64,000 nt of DNA from Alphaproteobacteria bacterium (lineage in GTDB: Bacteria > Pseudomonadota > Alphaproteobacteria > Rhodobacterales > Rhodobacteraceae): positions 21,678-85,677 of the forward strand of contig JAUILL010000015.1 in assembly GCA_030433335.1 (NCBI GenBank), in the 5' to 3' direction. A program made the position numbers and the translations under genes. Shown here piece by piece: positions 18,326 to 27,871 of the stretch. Numbering within the stretch: position 1 is the first letter of the stretch; each line of letters opens with the position of its first letter. The notes beneath the pieces were generated by a model. The model did no database searches and was not told the origin of the DNA. It was given only the letters and a program-made list of their open reading frames with translations.

Positions 18326-19237
18326 TTAGTCCAGATTGAACACGCGCACGGGGTGAAGGCTGCCGGCCTTGAAGGTGCCGACAGCCAGCGCCTTGCCCTC
18401 GTAGCTGGCCCAAACCTCTTCGCCGTATTCGACACCCGATGCGATCACCATGCCGGGGTTGCCGTTCTTCAGGCGCACCGCGCCTTCGGGGGTGGCCGTG
18501 ACTTCGGTCATGTCATCAAGGCCCGCCTCGACCGGCAGCAAGAAGTCGTCCAGTTCGGGGGTGCGGGCTTTCTCTTCGATCTGCTCCAGCGTTACGCCGT
18601 CTTCGGCAGCATCAAAGGGGCCGGACCAGATGCGACGCAGGCGTTGGACGTGCCCGTGGCAGCCCAGCTTCTCCCCCAGATCGCGAGCAATGGAGCGGAC
18701 ATAGCCACCCTTACCGCAAGTCATTTCCAGAACCACGTGGTCCGCGTCGGGGCGGTCCACCAGCAGCAACTCTTCGACGAACAGGGGGCGGGCTGCCAGC
18801 TCCACCTCCTCGCCATCGCGGGCCAGTTTATAGGCGCGCTGGCCGTCGATCTTCACAGCGCTGAATTTCGGGGGCACCTGCATGATGTCACCGACAAAGC
18901 CGAACAACGCTTCTTTGATCTCGTCGTCGGTTGGACGGTTCGGCGAGGTCGCAATCACTTCGCCCTCTTCGTCGTCGGTATTCGTAGCCGCGCCGAGGGT
19001 GACGGTGAACTCGTACGCCTTCATAGCGTCGGTAATGTAGGGGACGGTCTTGGTCGCTTCGCCCAACGCCACGGCCAGAACGCCGGTTGCATCGGGATCG
19101 AGGGTGCCCGCGTGGCCCGCTTTGTTCGCGTTAAAGGCCCATTTGACCTTGTTCACCACAGCGGTCGAGGTCATGCCTGCCGGTTTGTCGATCACCAGCC
19201 AGCCCGAAATATCGCGGCCTTTTTTCTTGCGTGCCAT
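18326..19237 (-). CDS. truB: tRNA pseudouridine-55 synthase TruB
   Basis: TruB makes pseudouridine 55 in the T-loop of tRNAs. The catalytic motif [13 protein letters not shown] with its Asp lies near residue 40. The [13 protein letters not shown] opening, KYGG-like [15 protein letters not shown] and a C-terminal PUA-like region are all present; 303 residues is normal. In many proteobacteria the order is rbfA-truB-rpsO-pnp; here a DUF2233 gene lies between rbfA and truB, and rpsO starts about 3.5 kb further on. Confidence 0.98.
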   Translation of the reverse strand: MARKKKGRDISGWLVIDKPAGMTSTAVVNKVKWAFNANKAGHAGTLDPDATGVLAVALGEATKTVPYITDAMKAYEFTVTLGAATNTDDEEGEVIATSPNRPTDDEIKEALFGFVGDIMQVPPKFSAVKIDGQRAYKLARDGEEVELAARPLFVEELLLVDRPDADHVVLEMTCGKGGYVRSIARDLGEKLGCHGHVQRLRRIWSGPFDAAEDGVTLEQIEEKARTPELDDFLLPVEAGLDDMTEVTATPEGAVRLKNGNPGMVIASGVEYGEEVWASYEGKALAVGTFKAGSLHPVRVFNLD

Positions 19238-19292
19238 AGTCGTCCCTACTGTCTGCCAAGGTCGGCGGACCTACCCCAGCGTCAGGCTTTGG

Positions 19293-20039
19293 TCAATCGT
19301 CTGCGGGCACCACTGTGCCGACAATCGGCCCCATCGGAAAGCCTCCGTCGTGGCGGTTCAATTCCGGCGCGTAGAGGCGCGAGATATTCCCGTCAAAGTA
19401 CAAGGCATTGGGGGTTTTCAGTGCGTCACTGAACAGTGTGCCGAATTCGTGGAAGGTCACGGTGTTGTTCGAGATGACGAAATACGCGGTCTTGCCATCC
19501 TCGGTCGTGCCGACGCCGTTGCGGATATAGCGCGAATCCGACTCCTTCAGAAAGCGGGGGTGCAGCGCGCCGTCGATCACCAGCATCGGGCCGGATTGGT
19601 TGGCATCACGGCAGGTGGGCTTATCCTCGGCATAGCGCAGGGTTTCGTAGACCTGAGCACTGCCATCATTCAGGCAGAGCACGCCGTTAGGCAGCATCCC
19701 GAAATTGCCCGGTCCCGCGTTGGGGATCACGCGCATCTCTTCTTTGCCGTTCTCGACATAATGGCCGACGGGTGCGCGGTTGGGGTGGTACATGCCCGCG
19801 TTCATGGCAAAGCCAAGCTGCATGCCCTTGGCTTTGAGCCCGTTGTCCAATTTGCGGAACTGACCCCAGATGTCGCCGTCCCCGTCATTCAGGAACAGGC
19901 GCACGTCTTCTTGGGTCAGATCGACCGCGCAAACGGTGTAGTCATTGCCCTGATACTCTAGATCACGGCAATCAGAGGCCCGCGCTGTCATCGCGCTGCC
20001 CGTCAGGATGGCGGCTGCAAGAAGCAGTCGGCGCATCAC
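19293..20039 (-). CDS. DUF2233 / phosphodiester glycosidase-family exported protein
   Basis: This 248-residue protein has a Sec signal ([20 protein letters not shown]). The NAGPA/DUF2233 core follows: [82 protein letters not shown]. The family hydrolyses phosphodiester glycosides in known members, but the substrate in bacteria is mostly unknown. The start overlaps the rbfA stop (ATGA), so it is read with rbfA. It likely acts in the periplasm. Confidence 0.9.
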   Translation of the reverse strand: MMRRLLLAAAILTGSAMTARASDCRDLEYQGNDYTVCAVDLTQEDVRLFLNDGDGDIWGQFRKLDNGLKAKGMQLGFAMNAGMYHPNRAPVGHYVENGKEEMRVIPNAGPGNFGMLPNGVLCLNDGSAQVYETLRYAEDKPTCRDANQSGPMLVIDGALHPRFLKESDSRYIRNGVGTTEDGKTAYFVISNNTVTFHEFGTLFSDALKTPNALYFDGNISRLYAPELNRHDGGFPMGPIVGTVVPADD

Positions 20040-20440
20040 TCCTCCAGATCGCGGCGGACGGTGTCCTGATCGAACATGCGGCGCGTCTCGTCCATTTGGT
20101 CAAAGGTTTCGTCCAACCGGAAGCGCAGATCGGGCGTATATTTCAGGTTGGTCACTTTGCCGATGGCACGGCGCAACTCGTTCTTGTTGCGGGCCAGAAG
20201 TTCGACCACCTGATCCTGACCCTGTCCGCCCAAAGGCATGACATAGGCCGTGGCGATCTTGAGGTCGGGCGACGTCCGCACCTCGCCCACGCTGACCGAC
20301 AGGCGGTTCAGATCAGGGTCGTGGATATCGCCCCGTTGCAGCACCTCTGACAGGGTGCGTCGGATGAGTTCGCCCACGCGCAGCTGACGCTGCGAAGGTC
20401 CGGGGCCTTCGGAGAATTTGTTCTTAGCCATAGTGCGCAT
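20036..20440 (-). CDS. rbfA: Ribosome-binding factor A
   Basis: RbfA assists late maturation of the 30S subunit and is needed for growth in the cold. The 134-residue protein has the KH-like fold signatures [21 protein letters not shown] and a C-terminal [18 protein letters not shown]. The start may be 20440 ([12 protein letters not shown] just upstream) or 20431 (MAKNKFSEG); the difference is three residues. It opens the minus-strand block rbfA-DUF2233-truB. Confidence 0.97.
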   Translation of the reverse strand: MRTMAKNKFSEGPGPSQRQLRVGELIRRTLSEVLQRGDIHDPDLNRLSVSVGEVRTSPDLKIATAYVMPLGGQGQDQVVELLARNKNELRRAIGKVTNLKYTPDLRFRLDETFDQMDETRRMFDQDTVRRDLEE

Positions 20441-20534
20441 CTAATCCTTTGACCGCGCCATGCCAAGCAGCCTTTGCCAAAGCAGCAACTCTCGGCTAGT
20501 CACACCTGCATCATATCAGAAAAGGACGCGGGTT

Positions 20535-21344
20535 ATGTCGGAAAGCATCGGTATTGTCATCACAGGCGCATCGGGCCGTATGGGGCAGATGCTGGTCAAA
20601 ACCGTGAACGAGCGTGACGGCGTCCATCTGGCGGGTGTTGTCGAGCGTGCGGGCCATGACTGGGTCGGTCAGGATCTGGGCGTTCTGATGGGTGGCACTG
20701 AAAGCGGTGTGATCGTGTCGGACGATCCTGCAGCGGCCTTTGCTGGGGCGCAGGCAGTGATCGATTTCACTGCTCCTGCGGCGACAATTTCCTTTGCCAA
20801 AACAGCGGCTGCGGCGGGCGCGGCCCACATCATCGGCACCACCGGTTTCACCGAAGACGACCTGAAGGCGCTGGCCGAAGCTGGGCAGGGCGGCGTCACC
20901 ATCCGCGCGGGCAACATGAGCCTTGGTGTGAATCTGCTGGTGCAACTGACCAAGAAGGTCGCGGCAGCACTGGACGAGGATTTCGACATCGAAGTGATCG
21001 AGGCGCACCACCGCCGCAAAGTCGACGCGCCCTCGGGCACCGCACTGATGCTGGGAGAGGCCGCCGCCGAAGGTCGCGGTGTGGCGTTGAAAGACGTCGA
21101 GGACCGCGCTCGTGATGGCATCACCGGAGAGCGTAAGCGCGGCGACATTGGCTTCAGTGTGATTCGCGGCGGGGACATTGTGGGCGAGCATGACGTACTG
21201 TTCGCGGCGGATGGCGAGCGCATCACTCTGCGCCACGTTGCCACTGACCGCGGTGTTTTCGCCCGTGGTGCGATCAAAGCGGCACTCTGGGCACAGGGGA
21301 AAGATGCCGGTGATTATGATATGCTGGACGTGCTGGGGCTGTGA
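20535..21344 (+). CDS. dapB: 4-hydroxy-tetrahydrodipicolinate reductase
   Basis: DapB reduces 4-hydroxy-tetrahydrodipicolinate with NAD(P)H in lysine and peptidoglycan precursor (meso-diaminopimelate) synthesis. The 269-residue protein has the Rossmann motif GASGRMGQM near residue 10, the substrate-binding segment [16 protein letters not shown] with catalytic His and Lys, and [16 protein letters not shown]. The start at 20535 has AAAGGA upstream. It is transcribed divergently from rbfA. Confidence 0.98.
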   Translation: MSESIGIVITGASGRMGQMLVKTVNERDGVHLAGVVERAGHDWVGQDLGVLMGGTESGVIVSDDPAAAFAGAQAVIDFTAPAATISFAKTAAAAGAAHIIGTTGFTEDDLKALAEAGQGGVTIRAGNMSLGVNLLVQLTKKVAAALDEDFDIEVIEAHHRRKVDAPSGTALMLGEAAAEGRGVALKDVEDRARDGITGERKRGDIGFSVIRGGDIVGEHDVLFAADGERITLRHVATDRGVFARGAIKAALWAQGKDAGDYDMLDVLGL

Positions 21345-21351
21345 GTCGCCT

Positions 21352-21369
21352 GTTCACCGAATGGTGAAC
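21352..21369. promoter_or_regulatory. Hairpin downstream of dapB
   Basis: GTTCACC and GGTGAAC form a perfect 7-bp stem over a GAAT loop 8 bases after the dapB stop. No T run follows, so it is a weak terminator or an operator. A further half-site GGTGAAC recurs at 21416-21422. Confidence 0.45.
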
Positions 21370-21386
21370 CCGATGTAAAAACCAAA

Positions 21387-21431
21387 GCGGCCTCGGAGAC
21401 GTTTCCTTATCAAAAGGTGAACGGAGGCCGC
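21387..21431 (+). promoter_or_regulatory. Inverted repeat that can mask the ribosome-binding site of the 21433 gene
   Basis: GCGGCCTC (21387-21394) is perfectly complementary to GAGGCCGC (21424-21431). The second arm covers most of the GGAGG Shine-Dalgarno sequence (21423-21427) of the gene starting at 21433. If transcribed together, the 8-bp GC-rich stem would hide that site. This is seen directly; any regulatory role is inferred. Confidence 0.5.
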
Positions 21432-21432
21432 G

Positions 21433-21789
21433 ATGAAGACCAAAGCCATATTCTCTGCTCTTGCCCTCTGCGCGATGGCAACAGGTGCCTCTGCGGAACT
21501 GCAGGTGGTCAAAGACCAGAGTGCATTTCTGAATCTGGTCAAAGGGCGTGATCTGACCCGTCTGGGGATCACGCTACAAGTTTCTGAAAACGGTGAAATC
21601 ACGGGCCGCGCCTTTGGAAAACAGGTGTCTGGCGCGTGGCAGTGGAACGACAGTTATTTCTGTCGCAGCCTGTTCTGGGGGCAGCAGGATCTGGGCAATA
21701 ACTGCCAGCAGGTCGCCATGGACGGCAGCGACATCCGCTTCACCTCGGACCGTGGCGCGGGCAAGCACGCCAACTTCGGGCTGAAGTAA
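21433..21789 (+). CDS. Small exported protein of unknown function
   Basis: This 118-residue protein has a Sec signal peptide (KAIFSALALCAMATGASA) and a compact domain with two Cys (YFCRSLFWGQQDLGNNCQQV) likely disulfide-bonded in the periplasm. A GEITGRAFGKQVSGAWQW stretch suggests a beta-rich fold. Similar small roseobacter proteins next to dapB are sometimes misannotated as dihydrodipicolinate reductases; nothing in this sequence supports an enzyme. Its ribosome site lies in an inverted repeat. Function unknown. Confidence 0.78.
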   Translation: MKTKAIFSALALCAMATGASAELQVVKDQSAFLNLVKGRDLTRLGITLQVSENGEITGRAFGKQVSGAWQWNDSYFCRSLFWGQQDLGNNCQQVAMDGSDIRFTSDRGAGKHANFGLK

Positions 21790-21795
21790 ACGCGG

Positions 21796-21975
21796 TCAGA
21801 AATCGACCGCGATCCCTTTCTTTTCCCAATCGCCATAGCGCACAGGCTCTGGTCCATCGCGGCCACCTAGCTCGGGCGGCAGGTCTAACCCTTGGTCCTT
21901 TTTGCGGCGCTCTTCGGCTTCGGCTAGGGCGCGCTGTGCGGCGGGCGGCAACTCTCGCTTTTGCTCTTCGCTCAT
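21796..21975 (-). CDS. SdhAF4-type (DUF1674) protein
   Basis: This 59-residue protein begins MSEEQKRELPPAAQRALAEAEERR and ends in the DUF1674 hallmark ELGGRDGPEPVRYGDWEKKG...DF. This motif is shared with mitochondrial succinate dehydrogenase assembly factor 4, which guards flavinylated SdhA before assembly. The start at 21975 fits the family length. It is convergent with the 21433 gene and diverges from rsmB. Confidence 0.88.
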   Translation of the reverse strand: MSEEQKRELPPAAQRALAEAEERRKKDQGLDLPPELGGRDGPEPVRYGDWEKKGIAVDF

Positions 21976-22045
21976 CTTGGTTCCTTTCCGGCTATTGTCT
22001 TGATATACGCAGCATCTGGCCACGGGCAAGATGACGGAGTGTTTC

Positions 22046-23320
22046 ATGGACAAGAGCGGCCTCGCACCGCGCCGGACGGCGCTGTACCTGCTAGATCAGA
22101 TCACCGGCGAAGGACGCCTGATGGCCGAGATGGTCTCCAGCGGCGTATTGGACCGTTTGGAGCCCGAAGAGCGCGCCCGCGCCCAAGGTTTGGTCATGGA
22201 CACCCTGCGCGGGATGGAGCGTGCGGACCGCATGCTGCAAAAGCATCTGCGCAAAGATCCGTCTTTGACCGTGAAGAATGCGCTGCGCCTTGGCGTGATT
22301 GAAATCTGTGCCCGCCGCGAGGCAGGGCACGGGGTCGTGAACTCCTATGTCGAACTCATCTCGCGCAATAAGCGCAACGCCATGCTCAAGGGTCTGGTGA
22401 ACGCGGTTCTGCGCAAGTTCACCACCGACGGACCAGAGGCATGGGATGCCCTGCGCACCCCGCGCATGCCGAAATGGCTGCGCGATCCGCTGGCCGAGGC
22501 TTGGGGTGCCAAGCCCATCGCCGCGATGGAAGAGGTGCACTTCGCAGGCGCTCCGCTGGACCTGACGGCCAAAGGGGATGCTGCTGCTCTGGCAGAACGT
22601 TTGGGCGGTGAATTGCTGCCGACTGGCTCCGTACGTCTGCGCGATCCGGGGCAGGTGACCGCTCTGGACGGATACGAGACTGGCGATTGGTGGGTTCAGG
22701 ACGTGGCGGCGGCAGTCCCCGCGAAGATCCTCAATGCCCAGGCGGGCGAGAAGGTTCTGGACCTTTGCTCTGCGCCTGGCGGCAAGACCCTGCAAATGGC
22801 CAACGCTGGTGCAAAGGTAACGGCGCTCGATATCTCTGAAGATCGCCTGAAACGCGTCCACGAGAACCTGCAGCGCTGTGGGCTGAAGGCCAACGTCGTC
22901 CAAGGCGATGCGCTAGAGCACAAAGGCAAATACGATGCGATCCTGCTGGATGCGCCCTGTTCCGCCACCGGCACCATCCGCCGTCACCCCGATCTGCCTT
23001 ATGCAAAAGATGGAAGCGGCTTTTTCTCTCTGATCGAGCTGCAAGAGGTCATGCTGGACCGCGCGCTGACGCTGCTGAAACCCGGCGGGCGTCTGGTTTA
23101 CTGCACCTGTTCGCTGCTGCCGGATGAGGGCGAAGTCCAGATCGAAGAACTGCTCGCTCGTAACCCAAATGTTCAAGTTGATACCGCTGCGATGGACCTG
23201 CCTTGGGTCGAGGACACATGGCGCTCGCCCGAGGGTGGGTTGCGTCTGCGCCCTGATTATTGGGCGGATAAGGGCGGTATGGACGGATTTTACGTGGTTT
23301 GCCTGCGCTTGACTGCGTGA
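22046..23320 (+). CDS. rsmB: RsmB/NOP-type rRNA cytosine-C5 methyltransferase
   Basis: An N-terminal NusB-like helical domain (RTALYLLDQI..., about residues 1-130) is followed by a Rossmann methyltransferase. The methyltransferase carries the SAM-site motif LDLCSAPGGKTLQMA, the catalytic LLDAPCSATGTIRRHPD and a second Cys in YCTCSLLPDEGE. This layout fits RsmB, which methylates C967 of 16S rRNA. I start it at 22046 because GGAG lies 7 bases upstream; 22031 is an alternative. It is followed by the heparinase-like gene and purH, a common alphaproteobacterial order. Confidence 0.95.
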   Translation: MDKSGLAPRRTALYLLDQITGEGRLMAEMVSSGVLDRLEPEERARAQGLVMDTLRGMERADRMLQKHLRKDPSLTVKNALRLGVIEICARREAGHGVVNSYVELISRNKRNAMLKGLVNAVLRKFTTDGPEAWDALRTPRMPKWLRDPLAEAWGAKPIAAMEEVHFAGAPLDLTAKGDAAALAERLGGELLPTGSVRLRDPGQVTALDGYETGDWWVQDVAAAVPAKILNAQAGEKVLDLCSAPGGKTLQMANAGAKVTALDISEDRLKRVHENLQRCGLKANVVQGDALEHKGKYDAILLDAPCSATGTIRRHPDLPYAKDGSGFFSLIELQEVMLDRALTLLKPGGRLVYCTCSLLPDEGEVQIEELLARNPNVQVDTAAMDLPWVEDTWRSPEGGLRLRPDYWADKGGMDGFYVVCLRLTA

Positions 23321-23401
23321 CTTTATGGCCTGCCGGATGTACACTTTCGGTCAAAATTAGGGACGCCGAAACGGCGCCCGCTTTGGCAGGCAGGCTAACA
23401 C

Positions 23402-25147
23402 ATGGCAGATCACCTCAGTTTGCAGGAACGGAGCACGCTCACGGTCAACCGGATTCATGCGCGTCTTGCAGGGTTCGGAGCCAAGGCCGTTGCGTTCACA
23501 TCAAGCCCTGAACCGCGCACCATTGGCTCGGTGTCTCGGGGGCGCCAACTGCTGGCCGGAAATTTTCTGTTTGCTGGCAATCTGATCGAAGCGCCCGATA
23601 CCTCTATCTGGAAGATTGACATGCCGACCGGCCGCTTCGCTATGGAGGTGCACGGTTGCGCTTGGCTGGATGACCTTGCGGCCTTGGGCAGGCCGGACGC
23701 GCGGGCCAAAGCGCAGCACTGGGTGATGGATTGGATCACCCTCTATGGCGCGGGAAAGGGTAAGGGCTGGTCACCTGATTTGACAGGGCGCCGGATCATC
23801 CGCTGGATTAACCACGCTTTGGTTATCCTGCGCGGCGCGGAGCCTGCGACCTCTCACAAGTTTTACGCGGCACTTGCCCGACAGACTGTTTTCCTGTCCC
23901 GCCGGTGGCGTGCCGCCGGTTCTGGTCTGCCCCGAACCGAGGCGTTAGCGGGTTTGGTTTATGCGGGCCTTGCCCTCGAGGGGATGGAAGACTTGGTCGG
24001 GCCTGCCGTTGACGCGCTCGCCCGTCACTGCGACAGCCATGTTGATGCGAGTGGTGGAATAGCCTCGCGCAATCCCGAAGAACTGCTCGAAGTGTTTAAC
24101 CTTCTGGCGTGGGTCAAAGTCGCGCTGGTGGATGCGGACCTTCCGGTTCCGCGCGGGTTGATGGACGCGCTTGAGCGAATCGCACCGACATTGCGGGCGC
24201 TGCGTCACTCGGACGGGGAATTGGCCCGCTTTCACGGAGGCGGTCGTGGCGTCGAAGGGCGGTTGGACCGCGCTCTCGCGAACGCGCGGGTCAAAACCAC
24301 GGCGCGCACCGGTTTGGCCATGGGATATGCCCGTTTGTCAGCAGGCCGGACGAGTGTTGTGATTGATGCCGATGCGCCGGACACAGGTCTTACGGGGTTT
24401 GCCGCCCATGCCTCTACAATGGCGATCGAACTGACATCGGGCAGACGGCCCTTGGTGGTGAACTGCGGGTCGGGACGTGACTTTGGCCGGGACTGGCGTC
24501 GGGCCGGACGTGCGACCCCCTCGCATTCTACCTTGGGGATCAGTGGGTTGTCGTCGGCGCAGTTGGGATCGGGCACGTGGCGTGGCGGAATTTACCGCGA
24601 GTATCTGGTGAATGCGCCCGACGATGTCCGCGCGCAGATCACGCGCACGACCGAAGGGATGCAGTTCGAAGGCGGACACAACGGCTATGTCTCTTCTTAC
24701 GGTCTGACCCATGCGCGGATGCTGGACCTGAGCTTTGACGGTCGTGCTCTGGTCGGAGAGGATTTGCTGGCCACGATCAGCCACAAAGATCGCCGCCAGT
24801 TCAATGCGGCTCTGGACGACACGGCGCTGACGGGCGTGCCCTTTGACCTGCGGTTCCACCTGCATCCGGACGTGGAGCCGACTCTGGACATGGGCGGGGC
24901 TGCGGTCTCCATGACACTCAGAAGTGGAGAGGTTTGGGTCTTCCGCCACGATGGCGTGGGTGAATTGGCCTTACAGCCGAGTGTTTATCTGGAAAAAGGT
25001 CGGATTCGGCCCCGATCCACGAAACAGATCGTTTTATCTGCCCGCGCGATGGATTATGCGACGCGCATCCGCTGGTCTTTTGCCAAAGCACAGGATAGCG
25101 AAGGCGCGATCCGTGATCTCGCCCCTGCCACGGCTGAGACCGACTGA
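23402..25147 (+). CDS. Heparinase II/III family protein
   Basis: This 581-residue protein is likely cytoplasmic or exported by a non-classical route, as no signal peptide is seen. The N-terminal half is an alpha toroid. The C-terminal half carries the heparinase II/III beta-sandwich segments FHGGGRGVEGRLDRAL, NCGSGRDFGRDWRRAGRATPSHSTLGIS and GHNGYVSSYGLTHARMLDLS. In alphaproteobacteria this gene is usually wedged between rsmB and purH, as here, though its polysaccharide substrate is unknown. Confidence 0.92.
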   Translation: MADHLSLQERSTLTVNRIHARLAGFGAKAVAFTSSPEPRTIGSVSRGRQLLAGNFLFAGNLIEAPDTSIWKIDMPTGRFAMEVHGCAWLDDLAALGRPDARAKAQHWVMDWITLYGAGKGKGWSPDLTGRRIIRWINHALVILRGAEPATSHKFYAALARQTVFLSRRWRAAGSGLPRTEALAGLVYAGLALEGMEDLVGPAVDALARHCDSHVDASGGIASRNPEELLEVFNLLAWVKVALVDADLPVPRGLMDALERIAPTLRALRHSDGELARFHGGGRGVEGRLDRALANARVKTTARTGLAMGYARLSAGRTSVVIDADAPDTGLTGFAAHASTMAIELTSGRRPLVVNCGSGRDFGRDWRRAGRATPSHSTLGISGLSSAQLGSGTWRGGIYREYLVNAPDDVRAQITRTTEGMQFEGGHNGYVSSYGLTHARMLDLSFDGRALVGEDLLATISHKDRRQFNAALDDTALTGVPFDLRFHLHPDVEPTLDMGGAAVSMTLRSGEVWVFRHDGVGELALQPSVYLEKGRIRPRSTKQIVLSARAMDYATRIRWSFAKAQDSEGAIRDLAPATAETD

Positions 25148-25174
25148 CCGAACGCGACCTTAGGAGACCCCTCG

Positions 25175-26764
25175 ATGCAAGACCTCGCACCCATGCGCCG
25201 TGCGCTCATTTCCGTATCCGATAAAACCGGCCTCGTAGATCTGGGCAAAGCGCTGGCCGCACGCGGCGTCGAGCTGCTGTCCACCGGCGGCACCTCCAAG
25301 GCTCTGCGCGACGCAGGTCTGGACGTCAAAGACGTCTCCGAGATCACCAACTTCCCCGAAATGATGGACGGCCGCGTCAAGACGCTGCACCCCATGGTCC
25401 ACGGCGGCCTGCTGGCGCTGCGCGACAACGGCACCCACGTTCAGGCGATGCAAGAGCACGGCATCCCCGAGATCGACCTGCTGGTCGTGAACCTCTATCC
25501 GTTCGAAGCCGCTCTGGCGCGCGGCGCAGAGTATGACGAGATGATCGAGAACATCGACATCGGCGGTCCCGCGATGATCCGCGCCTCGGCCAAGAACCAC
25601 GGCTTCACCACCACCATCGTTGACGTCGAAGACTACGACGCTCTGCTGGCAGAGCTGGAAGCCAACGACGGCAAGACCACCTACGGCTTCCGTCAGAAGA
25701 TGGCGCAGAACGCCTATGCCCGCACAGCGGCCTACGACGCGGCTGTGTCGAACTGGATGGCTGGCGCTGCTGGCGTCGACACCCCGCGTCGCCGCGCCTT
25801 TGCCGGCGAGCTGAAGCAGACCCTGCGTTACGGTGAGAACCCCCACCAGTCCGCGGCGTTCTATGTCGATGGTGCAGACCGCCCCGGCGTGTCGAACTTT
25901 GTCCAGCATCAGGGCAAAGAGCTGTCGTACAACAACATCAACGACACCGACGCAGCCTTCGAACTGGTTTCGGAATTCCTGCCCAAGGACGGCCCCGCTT
26001 GTGCGATCATCAAGCACGCCAACCCCTGCGGCGTGTCGCGCGGCGAGACCCTGAAAGAAGCCTACCAGCGCGCATTTGACTGTGACCGCACCAGCGCGTT
26101 CGGCGGCATCATCGCCCTGAACCAGATTCTGGACGCAGAAACCGCGCTCGCGATCACCGAAATCTTTACCGAAGTCGTCATCGCCCCCGGCGCAGACGAC
26201 GCGGCCAAAGAGATCTTTGCCAAGAAGAAAAACCTGCGTCTGCTGACCACCCCCGGTCTGGCAAACGCAGCATCGGCAGGCCTGGCGTTCAAACAGGTGT
26301 CTGGCGGCTTGCTGGTTCAAGACCGCGACAACGGCATGATGACCTACGAAGGCCTGAAGGTCGTCACTAAGGTTGCGCCCACCCAGCAAGAGCTGGAAGA
26401 CCTGCTCTTCGCTTGGAAAGTCGCCAAGCACGTGAAGTCGAACGCCATCGTGTACGCGAAAAACGGCGCGACCGTCGGCATCGGCGCTGGCCAGATGAGC
26501 CGCGTGGACTCGACCCGCATCGCCGCGCGCAAGAGCCAGGATATGGCCGACGTTCTGGGTCTCAAAGAGCCCACCGTCATGGGGTCTGTCGTGGCGTCGG
26601 ACGCGTTCTTCCCCTTCCCTGACGGTCTGCTGACAGCCGCCGAAGCGGGCGCAACCGCTGTGATCCAGCCCGGCGGCTCCATGCGTGACGACGAAGTGAT
26701 CAAGGCAGCTGATGAAGCTGGCCTCGCGATGGTCTTTACCGGCCAGCGCCACTTCCGCCACTAA
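25175..26764 (+). CDS. purH: Bifunctional AICAR formyltransferase / IMP cyclohydrolase
   Basis: PurH carries out the last two steps of IMP synthesis. The 529-residue protein has the N-terminal MGS-like IMP cyclohydrolase domain ([42 protein letters not shown]) and the AICAR transformylase domain with KHANPCG, containing the catalytic Lys-His pair, and the [14 protein letters not shown] signature. A GGAG ribosome site precedes the start. lspA follows 10 bases downstream. Length and motifs are complete. Confidence 0.99.
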   Translation: MQDLAPMRRALISVSDKTGLVDLGKALAARGVELLSTGGTSKALRDAGLDVKDVSEITNFPEMMDGRVKTLHPMVHGGLLALRDNGTHVQAMQEHGIPEIDLLVVNLYPFEAALARGAEYDEMIENIDIGGPAMIRASAKNHGFTTTIVDVEDYDALLAELEANDGKTTYGFRQKMAQNAYARTAAYDAAVSNWMAGAAGVDTPRRRAFAGELKQTLRYGENPHQSAAFYVDGADRPGVSNFVQHQGKELSYNNINDTDAAFELVSEFLPKDGPACAIIKHANPCGVSRGETLKEAYQRAFDCDRTSAFGGIIALNQILDAETALAITEIFTEVVIAPGADDAAKEIFAKKKNLRLLTTPGLANAASAGLAFKQVSGGLLVQDRDNGMMTYEGLKVVTKVAPTQQELEDLLFAWKVAKHVKSNAIVYAKNGATVGIGAGQMSRVDSTRIAARKSQDMADVLGLKEPTVMGSVVASDAFFPFPDGLLTAAEAGATAVIQPGGSMRDDEVIKAADEAGLAMVFTGQRHFRH

Positions 26765-26774
26765 GAGGACGGCC

Positions 26775-27266
26775 ATGACCCGCGCGGTAGCACATCTTTT
26801 CTGGCCTGCCTTCTGGGTGTTTCTGGCGGATCAAGCCAGCAAGTACATCGTAGTCCACATGATGGAATTGCGCACCCTTGGTCAGATCGACGTGCTGCCC
26901 CCGTTCCTGCAGTTCCACATGGCGTGGAACCGCGGGATCAACTTTGGCCTCTTTACCTCGGACGGGGATATGGGGCGTTGGGTTCTGATCGCGATCGCGC
27001 TGGTGATCAGCGTTGGCGTGATTTTCTGGACTTTGCGCACCAAGCCCGGCCGTTGGGCGACCTTGTCTGCTGGCGTGCTGGTGGGCGGGGCTCTCGCGAA
27101 TGTGGTCGACCGCGTCCTTTATGGCGCGGTGGCCGATTTCCTGAACATGTCATGCTGCGGGATCAACAATCCCTATGCGTTTAATATTGCAGATATTGCT
27201 ATTTTTGCTGGGGCGATTGGCCTCGTGCTCTTCGAACCGGGCAAAGCACGGAAAAAGGGTGCGTGA
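26775..27266 (+). CDS. lspA: Lipoprotein signal peptidase
   Basis: LspA cleaves the signal peptide of diacylglyceryl-modified prolipoproteins in the inner membrane. The 163-residue protein has four hydrophobic segments, MAWNRGINFGLF, and the two catalytic Asp regions (GGALANVVDRVLYGAVADF and NIADIAIFAG). The start at 26775 has GAGG upstream and follows purH closely. The next gene encodes a lipoprotein substrate candidate. Confidence 0.97.
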   Translation: MTRAVAHLFWPAFWVFLADQASKYIVVHMMELRTLGQIDVLPPFLQFHMAWNRGINFGLFTSDGDMGRWVLIAIALVISVGVIFWTLRTKPGRWATLSAGVLVGGALANVVDRVLYGAVADFLNMSCCGINNPYAFNIADIAIFAGAIGLVLFEPGKARKKGA

Positions 27267-27321
27267 CGCCGCCCTTATCTGCTGTTAAGCGTGGAGCAAA
27301 GTAGCGGAGGTCTAGTTAGGC

Positions 27322-27783
27322 ATGAAGCGTTTCGTGCTCGTCATTGCAGCGTTGGCTCTTGGGGCCTGCGATAACGGAAACCCCGATCGTCTGTCGCGGG
27401 GACCGGACGAATTTGCCATTGTTCCTGTGAAACCTCTGGAAATGCCGGTTACGGCGGATCTGCCGACACCCGGTGGTGCCAACCGCGCAGACCTGACGCC
27501 GCTGGCTGACGGGGTTGCTGCGCTTGGCGGTCGCCAAACCAGCCCTGATGGTCAATTCCCCGCTTCTGACGGCGCCTTGGTGACCTATGCCGCGCGTGCG
27601 GGCCTGTCTTCTGACATCCGCAGCGTTCTAGCGGAAGAAGACGCGATTTTTGTGAAACGCCGTCGTCGTTTGCTGGGGCCTGAACTGCCCTACGAAGAGA
27701 TGCGTCTCGATCCCTACGAACTGATCGATCTGTATCGCGCACGCGGCTATCGGGTTCCGACACCGCCGCCTCTGGACGAGTGA
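27322..27783 (+). CDS. DUF3035 lipoprotein
   Basis: This 153-residue protein has a lipoprotein signal with lipobox LGAC (FVLVIAALALGACDNGNPD), so Cys16 would be acylated. The DUF3035 opening RGPDEFAIVPVKPLEMP and a C-terminal DPYELIDLYRARGYRVPTPP follow. The family is restricted mainly to alphaproteobacteria and lies between lspA and M16 peptidases in this group. Function is unknown; outer-membrane or periplasmic location is inferred from the lipobox. Confidence 0.9.
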   Translation: MKRFVLVIAALALGACDNGNPDRLSRGPDEFAIVPVKPLEMPVTADLPTPGGANRADLTPLADGVAALGGRQTSPDGQFPASDGALVTYAARAGLSSDIRSVLAEEDAIFVKRRRRLLGPELPYEEMRLDPYELIDLYRARGYRVPTPPPLDE

Positions 27784-27792
27784 TAATTCAGG

Positions 27793-27811
27793 CGGGACGG
27801 TCACAGTCCCG
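27793..27811 (+). terminator. Possible weak terminator after the DUF3035 gene
   Basis: CGGGAC and GTCCCG form a 6-bp stem over a GGTCACA loop 10 bases after the stop codon. No T run follows, so termination would be incomplete. Confidence 0.35.
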
Positions 27812-27871
27812 TCAGCCCTCTTGAATGCGGGCGCTCATGCCGTAAATTTCCCTGAAAAACTGGGAGCTGAC

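Noticed and set aside
21433..21789. Annotation as a dihydrodipicolinate reductase
   Set aside because: It is only near dapB; it has a signal peptide and no Rossmann or substrate motif.
25160..26776. Minus-strand open frame opposite purH
   Set aside because: Reverse-strand artefact; purH is complete and well conserved.
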